In this document: positions 49,021 through 61,800 of the stretch, one piece after another
How positions within the stretch are numbered: position 1 is the first letter of the stretch
How the letters are laid out: each line of letters opens with the position of its first letter
Translations under genes and position numbers: made by a program
Notes under the pieces: generated by a model
The model's database searches: none
Told to the model about the DNA's origin: nothing
Seen by the model: only the letters and a program-made list of their open reading frames with translations
From: Vanessa cardui
Lineage: Eukaryota; Arthropoda; Insecta; Lepidoptera; Nymphalidae
Assembly (NCBI RefSeq): GCF_905220365.1
Contig: NC_061126.1
Coordinates: forward strand, 12,586,001-12,650,000
DNA: 64,000 nt
Reading direction: 5' to 3'

Positions 49021-49379
49021 TTTACATACCCCAAACTTACGTACGACAGTCCATAGTGTAACTCGCTTCTTCCATGAACAGATTTAATGAAAAGTTAGGA
49101 TTTTATTTTTTTGTACCAATTTAACCAAACCTAGTCTAAGCTGAAATCTATTTAATATGTCCAACTACATTAAAGAAAGCTCAACTGAAATTGTAATATG
49201 TTAAGAATTTCTATATCTTCTTCTAGATCTTTTATCTATTTAGATAGAAGATCAGAAGAAGATGATTGGTGGAGATTTTTTTTTCTATATTATATAAACA
49301 GAATATTCACATTATTTGAATAGTAACAACCCTTAATCTCTTAAAAGAATTACTATCGATTAAGTAATAGACCAGCGAT

Positions 49380-49420
49380 CAAATCGATACAAGCACTTAA
49401 ACAAATGAATATAAAATCAC
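49380..49420 (+). promoter_or_regulatory. Conserved upstream block of gene I
   Basis: CAAATCGATACAAGCACTTA then AACAAATGAATATAAAATC lies 77-117 bp before the ATG and is the same as upstream of G. Confidence 0.5.
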
Positions 49421-49496
49421 AAATATTGGTTTGTGATACAAATATTAACACTCTTCAAGTCAATCTCTTGAAATCTCATGAATCAAGAAATTTAAA

Positions 49497-52400
49497 ATGG
49501 TTCAATTATTTTCAAAGCGAAAGATTAATGGAGCATTTTCTTTTAACGTGATCTTGTTAGTAAGATTATTATTCGGTTATTATCATGATTTATTCTCTTC
49601 GAAAATAGTGTGTGCGTTGGCAAAAAATTATTGTTTTATATATTTCCTTGTATCTTCATCATACACGTTATGGTATTTATATGAGGGCAGGTTAGGGCCG
49701 AATTCATCAATGCAATTTGCAGTTTCTATGAATTTTCAATTTGTTTCTGTTATTTTAATTTCAACATTCACAAAAAGTGACGCATTCAATAAATTTTGTA
49801 ACAATCTTAAAATCATAGATAAAATAATCGGATTAAAAATGAATTTAAAAATAAACATAACAAGTTCGTTTACGTTTTGTTGCATTGTTATTAAGTATTG
49901 GCCAACTTTTCGCTTTTTATATTATCATCCAAATGCCTGGACCATGTTTAGTTGTGTAATGATAACAAATACAACAACTATTCACCTAAGTCATGTGAGA
50001 AGAACGGCTATGTTTGAATTGATTTTATATAGAATAAGATATATCACCGAAGAAATGGAAAAAATTTACTATGGAAGTTTTTCTATCGAAGAAAAGATAT
50101 TTAGACTGAGACGGGTTTTGCTTGTTTATAAACATATTCTAGACAACTTCAGCAAGAACAATAAGGCTTTGAAATTTGAGGTAAGATTTGATTTTAACAT
50201 TTTATTGTATATTGTATCATGATCACAGACTTTTCTTAAATGATTGTAGTATATGACAAAGTAAGATTAACACAAATTTAAACTAGGTTTTCTTGGTGAA
50301 GGCCTAGTGCCTAGTGAAGGCCTAAAGTTTTCCAAATCAGTCGAAATTGTGCTTCTTCGTTTAAGTTATTTAACCTATTTATCATCTATGGACAATATGC
50401 TAGTCAGTAATTCAAAATTTAAAGTGTGTCTTTGAAATTGTTACTTCAACTAAATTTTTGTTACAAATTTTTCTAGTTTATTTTAATTTTTAGTTTTTTT
50501 TTTTTAAATATTGTCATGCATAGTAGAAAGTCTTGGGCATGAACGTGGATGGATATAGAGGAAGGGGATGACCAATGAAACAATGAAACGCTCTTAATTT
50601 CTTTTTATTTCTAAAAATTAAAGATCTCGTATCATTGCATTTTTTTTTTAAATGATTATTTTTGTTTAAAATACTTTATATTTCTAATATTATAATGCGA
50701 GGTCCCTGAACTGTTATAGATAAATAATCTGCCTGTTTTGTATAAATAACGATCTACTTGAAAATAAATATGCTTCTGTCAAAAATAACCTTGAAATCAG
50801 TTCAATGTTAACTTTTATTGAAAGAAATAAAGTATACAATATCTGCACAACGGCCTGAGTAGTATACACCAAAGCTCTACTTTTCTGTCATAAATATATA
50901 TAATGTTGTCTTAAATTTTCACGATTACACATTGAAATAAAACTATACTCCAGCCAAATTCGATGTGGAATGTTTAATAACAAAGCGTTGTTTAGCAACC
51001 AACGTCAGGCAGATGCTCAAAACATTTTTAGAAATATATACAACAATTATTTTTGATGTTAATAAAAATTAAAATTGATGATTAATAATAAAATATTTAA
51101 GACAAAGGACTAAGCGCATTCTTGGTTATAACTATAATACTTATGATCATCTGGAATAATGTAGATCTCAAAAATAATACTTCCAATTTTAAAATGATAT
51201 CAGAAATTACCTCGTAGTTATCGCTCGCTCTATTAACTTTATCTATCGCCTCCCAAACGACAGGACTCATTTAGATTAATTTTGTGTATATTTCAATGGG
51301 TCAATGGGAGGTTTGAGATTACAATTGCTCTAATACTGGAAAAAGCAACGTCTGTTGGTATGCTAGTGAATTAGTATGTTTTTTTAAGCATTAATGTTTT
51401 ATACTTTATTAAGAATGCGCGATAAGTATATATTTAGGCTTTTACAAGCACTTTTGAATCGTCATTTTACAATTAAGTGAAGCTACCATAACACAATAGA
51501 ATAACTTTATAAACACAATTTATATTATAATATAAATTGTGGTGAAAATGTTTCGGTTATACTACCATTATAATACAACTAAAAATATACACCAATTACG
51601 AAGAGCCTGTATCGCTATTATATACCTTCCTTAATCTGCCAATTGCCTTATAAACACTCCAAATGTTACAAACCTGCGATTTCTTTACGTCAGTATTAAA
51701 ATAAAGGGCTGTTAGTTTTGTATTAACATTATTATGGTAATTAAAGATTTTTAAACTTTTATTTTAAGCTAATTTTAATATAAATTATGTATTGACCGAC
51801 TAAATAAAATTTTTGGATTCTGCATTAAATTAAATTTTTTGTGTTTAAACAGGAAATTGTGTTATAATGAATATAGTTTTAATAATAATAATAATTATTT
51901 TTTATTAAGAGTGTATCAACCCTAATTATGATGATTCATGGTTTGTTTACTAAAATTCCAGATCGAATGTGGCTGGAGTATAGTTATAACGGATTTAAAT
52001 CGCGTTCTACCCGTGACCACGAACGCTGTAAAGTGCTCGAAACGTCGGGATGCCAAAAATAATTAATATACGCGCAAATCCGCTATAACTAGTTTTATTT
52101 CATAAATATATTTATATAAATATTTATTGTAACATTAAACGAAAACAAAATACATTTAAACAATAACTCATTGTTTAAGCTTAGTGTAAAAATCTATTAT
52201 AATAACAAAATTTAAATTTTTCTGATTCAAAGGATTTTTTTCTCACAAATAGAAATACCCTTTTCTAAAATGCAATACTATATTTTATGACTATATTTAC
52301 ATCTATAAAAGTACTGAAAGAGATAATATTCAAAAAAGAATTGTTAGGGTTAATTTTAAAATCGATGGTATAAGTTTGAGCGAGTTTTATATTTTATTAT

Positions 52401-53547
52401 ATTCTGTTAATGTTAATTGTATTCGATCTACGTTCTGTAGTGCAAGCCATTTTAAAATCACCCTTCACCGAATATTTAATTTATAGAACGTTCATAGAAA
52501 ACCTTTTTTAGTTTAGCACAACGATAAAATATATTATGATGTTTATCTTTGTAAGAATATATTAATATATTTTTTAATAATGTATTATCATAAAATATTT
52601 TTCAGATGTTTATTCATTTGATTTTTACATTCATGAGAATAATCATCTGTATACATTTTGGAATTATAGTGTATATTACGAACGTGAGTAAATAAATATC
52701 ATATATAATTACATTGAGTAAAATATTAAGTAGCTATTCTTGATACTTTGGATTTAATATTGTTAACAACAAATTAATTGTGATTTTTAAGAGACCTTTC
52801 GAACTAACATTGAGTCTAACAATTGAAGCAATCATAGCTACAACATTGATGTCTTTATCCGCTGTGATAGCAGAGATGATTTTAAACGAATACCATAAAA
52901 TTAAAGAAATCTGTGGAAATCTTTTACTGGCATACAGAGGTAATGTGTGTAGTATATTGTAACAATAATTCATGTTCTTCCGTATTATGGGGCCAATATT
53001 TAGGACATTATATCTCGTGAAAATTTATTCAACTCAACTGGAGAGATCAGCCATGACGACCCACGGGTTCGTTCTTTCCGAAACTCAGAAGCGTAACATT
53101 ATACTACCTTGACATGGAAATATAACTAATCTTTGCATGTCCCTGTATTTGGTTGCATTTTCCTATGACACAGTTAATTCCAAGGGCAAAAGAAAACTTC
53201 TATTCTAAAGTCTTATCTCTCTAAGGATGCAATATGTTAGAAATTGATACGAATATGTGCGTCATTATTTAGCTGCATATTGTATTTTAAGAACAAGAAT
53301 AACGCGTATGAGCGGTTAAGCGACCATGAATATGCTTTAAATAAGTCTTTTAGTTTTTTATTAAAAATATTTTCTATTTACAGATGCCAATTTTCGTGAT
53401 ATGATCTACGAAGCTCTAGAATACTTGGAGTCTCGTCCACCAAAATACATGATTTGGCATATATTTCCTATAGATATTAATTTAGTCACAGGACTTATAG
53501 AGCTATCTACGACATATATCATTATTCTTTTACAATTTAGAAATTAA
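49497..53547 (+). CDS. Gustatory receptor gene I, intact, 357 aa, four exons, last of the array
   Basis: Exons are 49497-50180, 52606-52683, 52792-52939 and 53384-53547, with the family phases. It is closest to H: MVQLFSKRKINGAFSFN, SHVRRTAMFELILYRIRY, MFIHLIFTFMRIIIC, RPPKYMIWHIFPIDINLVTG and terminal TYIIILLQF. The last two residues are RN where G and H have RY. One codon is missing relative to H in the loop after the fourth helix (EEMEKIYYG). Intron 1 is stretched to 2.4 kb by nested repeats. No further receptor follows in the remaining 10 kb. It is a predicted chemoreceptor channel subunit; ligand unknown. Confidence 0.87.
50948..51978. mobile_element. Non-autonomous TIR transposon in intron 1 of gene I
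   Basis: Terminal inverted repeats of 24 bp (CTCCAGCCAAATTCGATGTG... at 50,948-50,971 and its near-complement at 51,955-51,978, two mismatches) are flanked by TATA on both sides. No transposase frame lies in the 1,031 bp. It interrupts the palindromic repeat seen collapsed after gene H. A reverse LINE tail sits inside at about 51,430-51,492. The superfamily is undetermined. Confidence 0.65.
51430..51492 (-). repeat. LINE tail inside the TIR element
   Basis: GCTTTTACAAGCACTTTTGA and CGTCATTTTACAATTAAGTG are the reverse complement of the tails at 18.9 and 24.7 kb. It is a short 5'-truncated piece. Confidence 0.65.
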
Positions 53548-56084
53548 TGGCAAATGTAATTGTTTTGTGTAGTTTATTGTAATTCCGAGTCATATTCTAC
53601 TGTAAATTATTATAAACATGTTCACAAAATCGATATAATTATGCACTTGAATAAATTGATAGAAAATCACAAAGCGTATTTTTCCATAACAATCACCTGA
53701 GTGCTACTATAATTTCATATTGTTAAAAATATTAAAAGCCAAGCAATTCGAAAGTTTTCTTATGAATTGTATATATATTTAATATTCTACTTTCTTTAAA
53801 TTTCATACTTACAAAAAAATTGAAAGGAATGTACGAATGTAATTATTTCCTATTCGTCATCGACCCGCTGTAATTATAAAGAATATAAAGACGCTTTGAA
53901 GTGAATACACGAAATGTTAAAACATAATGGAGTCGTTACAGTCCCAGTGCTTACATTCGTCACTCTTCTCTTGAGAAGTATGTTTGAATCTTGGTCTACC
54001 ACAGATACTATTATTGTCTCAATTTTCATATTATTAATAAAATGACGGACTTCAATACAAACTTTCAACCATTATTTCAACGCGTTAGGGACAGAATTTC
54101 CTTAGTGTGTATTGTATCTACTCAACAATAGTATTCACCAAATTTTATCACCCTAACTTTAACGTATGTAATATGGTATCTACTCAACAATAGTCACCAA
54201 ATTTCCTGACCCTAACTTTAACGTAACTTTAATAGTTTACGCGATGATGATTCAACTAGTCAGGACATATATAAAGAATATACGTGACATATATTTTGTG
54301 GCACAAAAGAAAACACGTGTATTCATTGTAGATAAATTGACAAAACTTCTTTTACTTGATACATACATCATCCGTGGTCTTTTACAGCAGCATATTCACT
54401 AAAAGTCACTTGGTAGCCGGTCTTTGTGCAAGCCTGTTTAGTTTATAATACCTACTCATCGCTCTTTCTACCTCTAAATACGACGTAGTACAGCCGGGAT
54501 CCGAATAGAAGGGAGACTAAATATAAGGAATGTTTTAATTCCCAAATTTGACATGGCTATACTATACATAATTGGTAACCACTAAACAAAATGTGACCAT
54601 AAATCTGTCTGACTTAACGAATGTCTGTCAGCTATCTTTTGTTTAACACTTTATTATATTCAATTACTTTTAAGATATTCATAAATAGGTGTACGTTTTT
54701 ATTTACACATATTAAAATATCAATCATTTTCAACGTAACAACTAACGATGTAATTTGTAAATAGTATTTTATTACGTAAAGGTAATTCTATCTCGTATAT
54801 TACCGGAAGTTTTCGTAATATAAACCTAATCATGTAGCCGGAGCCCGAGCGTTTAAATGAATTTCCAGTCGATCGACTTTGTCGTAAGCTTGTTATTTGC
54901 GTCGGTTGGACTTAGCTATTTTTAACACGTTTATATTAACTTAGTATGTCATACATTGTATAAAAAATATCAGCGACCCGATCGGACTACTTTTGATTGA
55001 AACTAAATTCAGATTTTATAAGACTAGGATATGTAGTACTCAAGGTCGAAATTATAAAAATACAATATTTATTCAAAAGTGTTTTAACATTATTATACCA
55101 TACTGATATTATGTTCCGTATTTTCCAATACAACCTGACGTGTTATGCATTTATTTGTTAGAGATTAAAATATCTAGTTCCATAATATCATATATTTTTT
55201 GTTAAATAATTGTGTTACAAAAAAGGCTGGAACTGATTATTAAGAAGATAAGAACGCAGATAGAGCACGTAAATCTTAACCGTAGAACCCACGGCTGACT
55301 CTATGAGCAAAAGAAAATGTTTATAGTTTTCGGACATTACGATAATCTGTTATATACATATATTGTGACAAATTTACATACAACGAATCGAGAAGTTCTA
55401 AATAGTAGACTTGGTTCGTTGTTATTCTTAAGAAAACCGACCTCTTTTAGCTTGTTATAATTTACAAGTAAAATATATTATAAATGAATCTTCGGATCAC
55501 CCTAAAATAGAGCGCCACAATTCGATAAGAACATAAGTAACACAATATACATACAATATGTTTCATTATATTATTTTCTAGTAATAAATTCTGTAAATCT
55601 ACATAAGTAGAAGGACTCCTTGCCAGTGCAAACGAATTATTATTCTCATGTATTTTTTTTATTTCATTTTTAATTCTCTTAAAAGATTTCCATCCAGTTT
55701 CAATTTTAAACTAGAAACTGAAAGCACAGAGCGAACACGATGCATGTTACTAATTGAGTTTCTGAGTTTATAAATTAGTAAAACTTTATCTTATACTCGT
55801 TTTCAGTAGTCAATTTAGTTATGTATATCTGTGTACACATCCTCATACGGTCTACTTTTCTATCTGTTTTGTACATTACGGTATTTTAAAATGGATTAAA
55901 GACTTCTTTGTTTGTAACACACAAAATAAAACACTATACCATTTTATATATTAGTAGCGCACTAACTGCATATAAAAAAATGATTAAGGTCTCACTTTGA
56001 AGAGCTCCAGCCGACGTGTAAAAAAGTAAAGAAACATTTTTGATTGTAATTTATTACATTGTTACAATTTAAGAAAAAATAATT
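53548..56084. other. Spacer after the array, no gene found
   Basis: The first 250 bp repeats the flank of G and H. A tandem repeat of two units of about 50-60 bp (TATCTACTCAACAATAG ... CCTAACTTTAACGT) lies at 54,115-54,226. The rest is AT-rich with no open frame that resembles a protein I know. Confidence 0.5.
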
Positions 56085-56688
56085 AAAAATAAATAAAATT
56101 TTAACAAAAAGAAAAACCGACTTCAAACAAAACACTATTTTAAAACAAATGAATATGCACGAAAAAGTAATAAAAATAATTGCGTATTCAACATATTTTT
56201 TAGAGTCTTCCTAAGTTAAATGAAATGAAAAATATTAGACTACTTAAAAGTCGATTAACGATTATATCATGTAGTTATAGTTATTGGTATATTTGGAGCC
56301 GGTGTCAGCCACGGTGCCCTTGCCCCAACAATCAAAAGAATGAAGCGATACGAGCCCCTTGATTGATCCAGTATATTATTGTGTAAAAGGTAATTTGTAA
56401 AAAACATATTTGTCAAAGTATTCTCGTATTGTTTTTTGATAGATAGACTGTAGGGTTTTATTGGCTGACACCGACTCCAAATATAACAATAATTATAACT
56501 ACATGATATAATCGTTAATCGACTTTTAAGTAGTCTAATATTTTTCATTTCATTTAACTTAGGAAGACTCTAAAAAATATGTTGAATACGCAATTATTTT
56601 TATTACTTTTTCGTGCATATTCATTTGTTTTAAAATAGTGTTTTGTTTGAAGTCGGTTTTTCTTTTTGTTAAAATTTTATTTATTTTT
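56085..56688. mobile_element. Foldback (long inverted repeat) element
   Basis: The arms 56,085-56,311 and about 56,462-56,688 are near-complementary (left AACAAAAAGAAAAACCGACT, right AGTCGGTTTTTCTTTTTGTT), around a loop of about 150 bp bounded by GGAGCCGGTGTCAGCCAC and GGCTGACACCGACTCC. It has no coding capacity. Single-arm relatives lie in intron 1 of B, before C, and in intron 1 of H. Confidence 0.8.
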
Positions 56689-57504
56689 CGATTTTAAGTG
56701 AAGCTGATGTTGACTAACTAATTTTTTTTAATATGGATAGATTAAACGTTCCGTTTATATGAGTCAGAAACTACTTCGAGGACAATTTCAAAGGAAACTT
56801 GCGAATAAAGCAAAAATAGTCTTTCGAAAATGCGGATTTAATACGTCACGCGGCGTAAACTACAAGGATCCCTCGAAAGAGCTGTAATCGAACTCAGCAA
56901 AAAAACTTTGAAAAAGACCAACTATATTTCGTACATCATATGACATCACATCACATACACAAAATTTGATTAAAGATAGTAAGAAATTCTGCCCCATATC
57001 GCACCCTAACTGCGAGCCGTATAGGAGTTCCATCACTACATAGTATAAAACAGAGTCGCTTTCTCTGTCCCTATATCTTTAAATCTACGCAACGGATTTT
57101 GATGCGGTTTTTTTTAAAAGATAGTGTGATTCAAGGGGAAGGTTTGTGTATATAAAACATGAACAATATAGTAAAGAAACACTGATAATTTTAGAAGTTT
57201 GCGATGTGATGTCGTATATAAACAAATTCTGTAGTATATTTAGTATCAGTATTGCACCCGTGCGAAGCCGGGGTGGGTAGCTAGTTCATTATAATATTCG
57301 ACTATGATAATTACATAAACATAAACACATTACGGAAGGTGACTCAAATATCCAAATAACCTATAAATAAAAGATTCGACCGAGTATCGCTAACGTACTC
57401 CTCAGAATTGTTCCGTTCCCTTCCGTTCCGTTACTTTGTCATGGATCCTGTGCTCAGAACCTTACCAAACTTTCACCAAATTACCCTTGAAGTTATGAGG
57501 TAAC

Positions 57505-57545
<41 letters not shown>

Positions 57546-57600
57546 GACGAATTGATAACCTCCTCCTTTTGGAAGTCGGTTGAAAATGGAAAATTTACTC
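56689..57600 (+). repeat. Interspersed repeat with A-run and GAAGTCGGTT end
   Basis: It matches 8,930-9,760 and, reversed, 5,545-5,985. It contains a run of 31 A at 57,511-57,541 and ends AACCTCCTCCTTTTGGAAGT then CGGTTGAAAATG. It is interrupted by the Helitron at about 57,041-57,285. I recognise the type as common in Lepidoptera; the class is not certain. Confidence 0.65.
57041..57285 (+). mobile_element. Short non-autonomous Helitron
   Basis: It has an ATAAAACAGAGTCGCTTTCT start and CTACGCAACGGATTTTGATG body, and its end GTGCGAAGCCGGGGTGGGTA then GCTAGT matches the well-known small lepidopteran Helitrons (CTAG 3' terminus, GC-rich stem just before). The flanking repeat resumes on either side, as the uninterrupted copy at 9,413 shows. 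Confidence 0.75.
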
Positions 57601-58689
57601 AACGGTTATAGAAGACTATAATGTATTTGATTGACATTATGGTTTTAAAAATCTCTCTTTTATTGGGTTGTTTGGAAGAGTTGGCTAATTATCCATTTGT
57701 CCGCCCTTTGTACAACACTTTTAATTACACGTTTTTGTATGTTATTAATTTTGTGTTACTTTCTTTTTTTGTTTTTGTTTGTGGTGTGCAATAAAGTATA
57801 ATTAATTTATTCAATATCATTTAAAAAAGGTTTAATAAGTTTACAATGAAATGATATCTAAACAAACCTTACCCACCATAGGATTTCTGATATCTAAAAA
57901 AAATTTTTGATAATCACGAATATACGCGGGTCCACTACTCACTAGTAATGTATAAATTATTTATTATTACAGCATAAAACCATTGTGAAAACAAATCAAA
58001 CGGCAAATAGTGATATGTAATTAGTATTAGTATGTTTTGATGGGAAGGGTAAGATCATTCATTTAGCTCTCAGTCTACACTATGAAATATATATAAAGTG
58101 AAATATAATAAAAAAGCTGAGAAAAAAAATACAATCAATTTCCTTTCCTCACTAGAAGCAATTATCAGCTCTAAAGTATTACGAGGTCTATTCGCTATCA
58201 CCAAAGATTGATGGTTCGCGGCTTTCACGGGACCATTTCATTCACTCCGAAATACAAATGGCCGACGTGTTCAGCAAAACGGATTGGCTGTAAGGAGCTT
58301 GCGGACTTATTGGCCCTTTTAAACATTCCACTAATAGCACGCACGATCCACGTTTACACGCGAGCTTCCACTTTGAAAATGTTTTATCGCTTGTTTGTGA
58401 AAGTTTTAGTTATCTGTGGTGTAACCAAAAGTTAAGCAGCTTCAACTGAATTCGTAACACTAAAATATATGTATTTATTTATTATTATTAGATTACACTA
58501 ATTTGGATTGATTTTACGGTGGTGGGAATTTATTAGTGGATCAGTTTATTTATCAATGATCCTGTGCGACAATTTAGATTTATAAACAACACTGAAGCAA
58601 AAACTTAGTACCTAGATGAGTAGGTGATACATGCCGAAACGATCTTACACAATAACATGCCACTGTGTCAAAGAAAACGTCGCTTACGT
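57601..58689. other. Spacer with one less AT-rich island, no gene assigned
   Basis: At 58,208-58,435 a 75-codon + strand frame lies in GC-richer sequence. It has no recognisable domain and no splice or promoter context that I can support. It is recorded but not called a gene. Confidence 0.35.
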
Positions 58690-58870
58690 TCGTGACGTAA
58701 AAGCATAAAAACCAAATTCCATTTTCATCGCCCACTGTACCTCCTTAGGAGATGAATTTGTAAAATCCCTTCTTACACTCACTTGCGTACCATAAGGAAT
58801 TTCTTTGCTAAATTTCATCATGTACAAGCCACCTGTTTAGGGTACGCGTTGTATGCCAGTGAGTAATTTT
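58690..58870. repeat. Interspersed repeat (CATCGCCCACTGTACCTCCT type)
   Basis: The pieces GTACCATAAGGAATTTCTTT, GCTAAATTTCATCATGTA and GGGTACGCGTTG resemble a retroposon relic common in lepidopteran genomes. It is recognised from memory, and no second copy is in the window. Confidence 0.45.
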
Positions 58871-61800
58871 AAAATATTATTATGTAGATGAGAAGGTATT
58901 GCTTATTTCAATTATTTTTTGTTGCATTCAGTGACCATATATTTAAATTAGATTAGAAAAAAAAATTGAATCCGTACTATGCGCATACGATGTCACTAAC
59001 TAAAGAAATATAATGTCATATTAATAATAAACTAAACTAAAATATTAATTTATATATTTTTATTACGTTTCAAAATAACCTTATCGGAATGTTTAATGAA
59101 AGCTTGGCCTATGTATGATACGAACTCGGATACTTGTATAGACATAATTTATTTCTCTAGTTTTAATTATTAATTATTTTCCACAAACTTTTTGCGCTGA
59201 TAAATATTACATTGTACAATTTAATTTAGGTTAATACATGTGTTTAACACAAATGATTGGTTATTTTTCTTTCAGCTCACATAATTATCAAGTAAAATTA
59301 TTATATTCGCGAGTCCTCCATGCCCTCCACTTCACATTGGGGAAACGCGTGACAGTGATTCTCGCTAGAAAAAAAAGCTACTTGTCACCGGGTGTCCCAT
59401 TTGCCGGTTCATCTACAAGAATAAAAAATCCATTGCGTTTTTACCACGTGACGATGAAATTAAAGATAATCTATGTGAAATTGATATTTTGGGCAGAAAA
59501 AATAACAAACCAAATATTTTGTAGCACAGCTCTCGAATCCAAACGATTCTATGTATAAACATCTTTATTCTTATAATATATTTACAAAGAATTTACATAA
59601 AACTAAAAGCGTTGGAACGGCGTTTTTAATCAAGCGCTTGAATTATTTAGGCATGGTCGGAGCAGGGTGTCGGCGTGTTTTTTGTTTATTCCAGAACGAA
59701 TTTTAAATTTTGAAAACATTTGAAATATTTATGTTGGAAACATTTGAGACCCGGATTTACACTGATTCAATACTCAAATCGTAATGTTTCATTTATTAGG
59801 AAATCTATTATGTACACATTATTGTTTTATTTAATTTTGTTCTTGTAGCACCTTCATAGACAATTAGATTAGTTGTTAACTGTCAAATATTATCTATTAA
59901 ACAGTGACAATGGGTGCATTAATAAATAGCCTGTAAAGAAAATAAAAAGAAAAACATATCACAAATATAATAAATGTTATATTTGTATGTAAATTATTTT
60001 CTCGGAGGTCTATTAAGACCTGTCGCGCTATTTTTAATTTCAAACCTATTAAGATATGATATTAAAAATAGTATAAAAGATCGTGACCGCGTAGAACAGT
60101 AATAATAGCGTTTACAGACAATATTTAAATGCGCCGTTTACGACCTTTTTATTCTCAGTTTGTCATGATAGATCGACATTGTCAACTTAAAACAGGATGT
60201 ATTTCAAGCTCATAAGCTAAACTTGTTTCAAGATTATATGATCGTCACGTGCTCTATGTCGCTAATGGAAAACCGATTAGCGACATATTAGAGAAGTTGG
60301 TACAACATGTGGGGACGTATGGCCAACTATCGTTATCTGCTCATATTGATTGGCTAAGATCGTGCTCGTAATTCCATCGGAACTTGCTGTCTAATGGAAT
60401 TCGAGTCAAGTGTTTCTTGTGGACTACACTCCGAACGTTATTTAATTCATCTTGTTATATTGAGTTAAGATGGTATAGTTTAAGGATTCAGTTGACAAAG
60501 TCCGTACCCACATAATCGTCTGTCCCTGTCGTATAGGAATATTTAGCAAGTGATATTAAATAGTGATTTTATTGATCGCGTAAAATAGAATGGATGTTAA
60601 AGATTATGAAACTGTAGCTGCTTGTCTCAACTTAATTTCAAGGACCCACTATGCTTAAAGTTATGCGCAAATTTTTCTGACTTATTATAAGTAACTGCTC
60701 ATGGAAAAGTTTTGGGTAATACAAATAATACAATTTTTGCTATACTATTCTAATATAATCGTTTTTTTTATACAGTATTCTAATCATTGGCCATCTTGGT
60801 ATATGATGGCCAATGATTAGAATACTGTATAAAAAAAAACGATTAATCGAATATTGCCAGATAAGATCCTGGCGAGTGATATTGAATTTACACGTGATTT
60901 ATTATTTATGTGAGAAAATCGATCGAAAGGTCGTGCTTCGAATGAAAATCTTCCAAACGTATCTTCACCAACAAAGTACGGTGCAGAGACTCCATATCCT
61001 CTCCTTAGAGAATATATAGAGGCAAGGCAGTGGAACTGTAAGTTAGTAGTCTTGTTAAAATCTTCATTACTATTTAGAAATTTTACCCTAGTATAAAACG
61101 TAATTATAGATGAAAAAGTATAATATTTCAAGGACTGTAATATTGTAAATATTTTCCATATAATCATAGTATTCAAAGAAACTAATTATGACTAGACTAG
61201 ATATATTAAAGATAAAATGATTGGTTTCATATCTGAATATTCAAACGTACAAAAATAAATGAATAGATCATAATATTAAGTAATGGTGCTGAAATATCAT
61301 ATAATTTTATATATTAATATAAATGCGTAAGTCGATTTTTGATATTCCAGTGATTATGGAGCGATAGTTGCCTGCAAAAATTTTTTTACCATAATATTTA
61401 TAATTTTACTCCATAAAGTTCGACAGAATGCAACCCTTAAAATGACAGCGAAGTTTCGGGTGACAACCAGTCATTTTTAATGTTGTTTATAATTTTTAAG
61501 GTAAGGGTCCTTATTCTTTATGAATTTAAAAAAATATATGAAGAATTTGCACGGTGCTGCTTACACTATGACAGTTGATTTTATAAGGTAGGCAAATAAT
61601 ATATGTGTGTAATATTAATTTCCCATACCCGTTAGCCCCCTGACTGATTGAATTGACAAATAAACATATGATATTATTATTTCAATTCATAGGTCTATAT
61701 TTCAAATGATATAAGTATCATTATCTTGCAGTAAATACAAAAATACTTTTTCAGGGTTCTAATATTAATACATGGATTACCTACCGAAGATTTATAGCGG

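Noticed and set aside
4700..53547. Odorant receptors instead of gustatory receptors
   Set aside because: The C-terminal TYhhhhhQF-type signature in the last helix and the late short exons fit GRs; no odorant receptor C-terminal motif was seen.
57511..57541. Poly-A tail of a processed gene copy
   Set aside because: The related repeat at 5.5 kb has a T-run at the same place, so the A-run is internal to the repeat.
58208..58435. Possible small gene of 75 codons
   Set aside because: No recognisable domain, no splice or start context, single occurrence; kept only as a remark on the spacer.
59238..59558. Possible gene of 106 codons
   Set aside because: No known motif and no supporting context in AT-rich spacer.
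60757..60844. MicroRNA precursor
   Set aside because: The stem is nearly perfect over 39 bp with an oligo-T/oligo-A base, unlike the bulged stem of a typical microRNA; no expression evidence.
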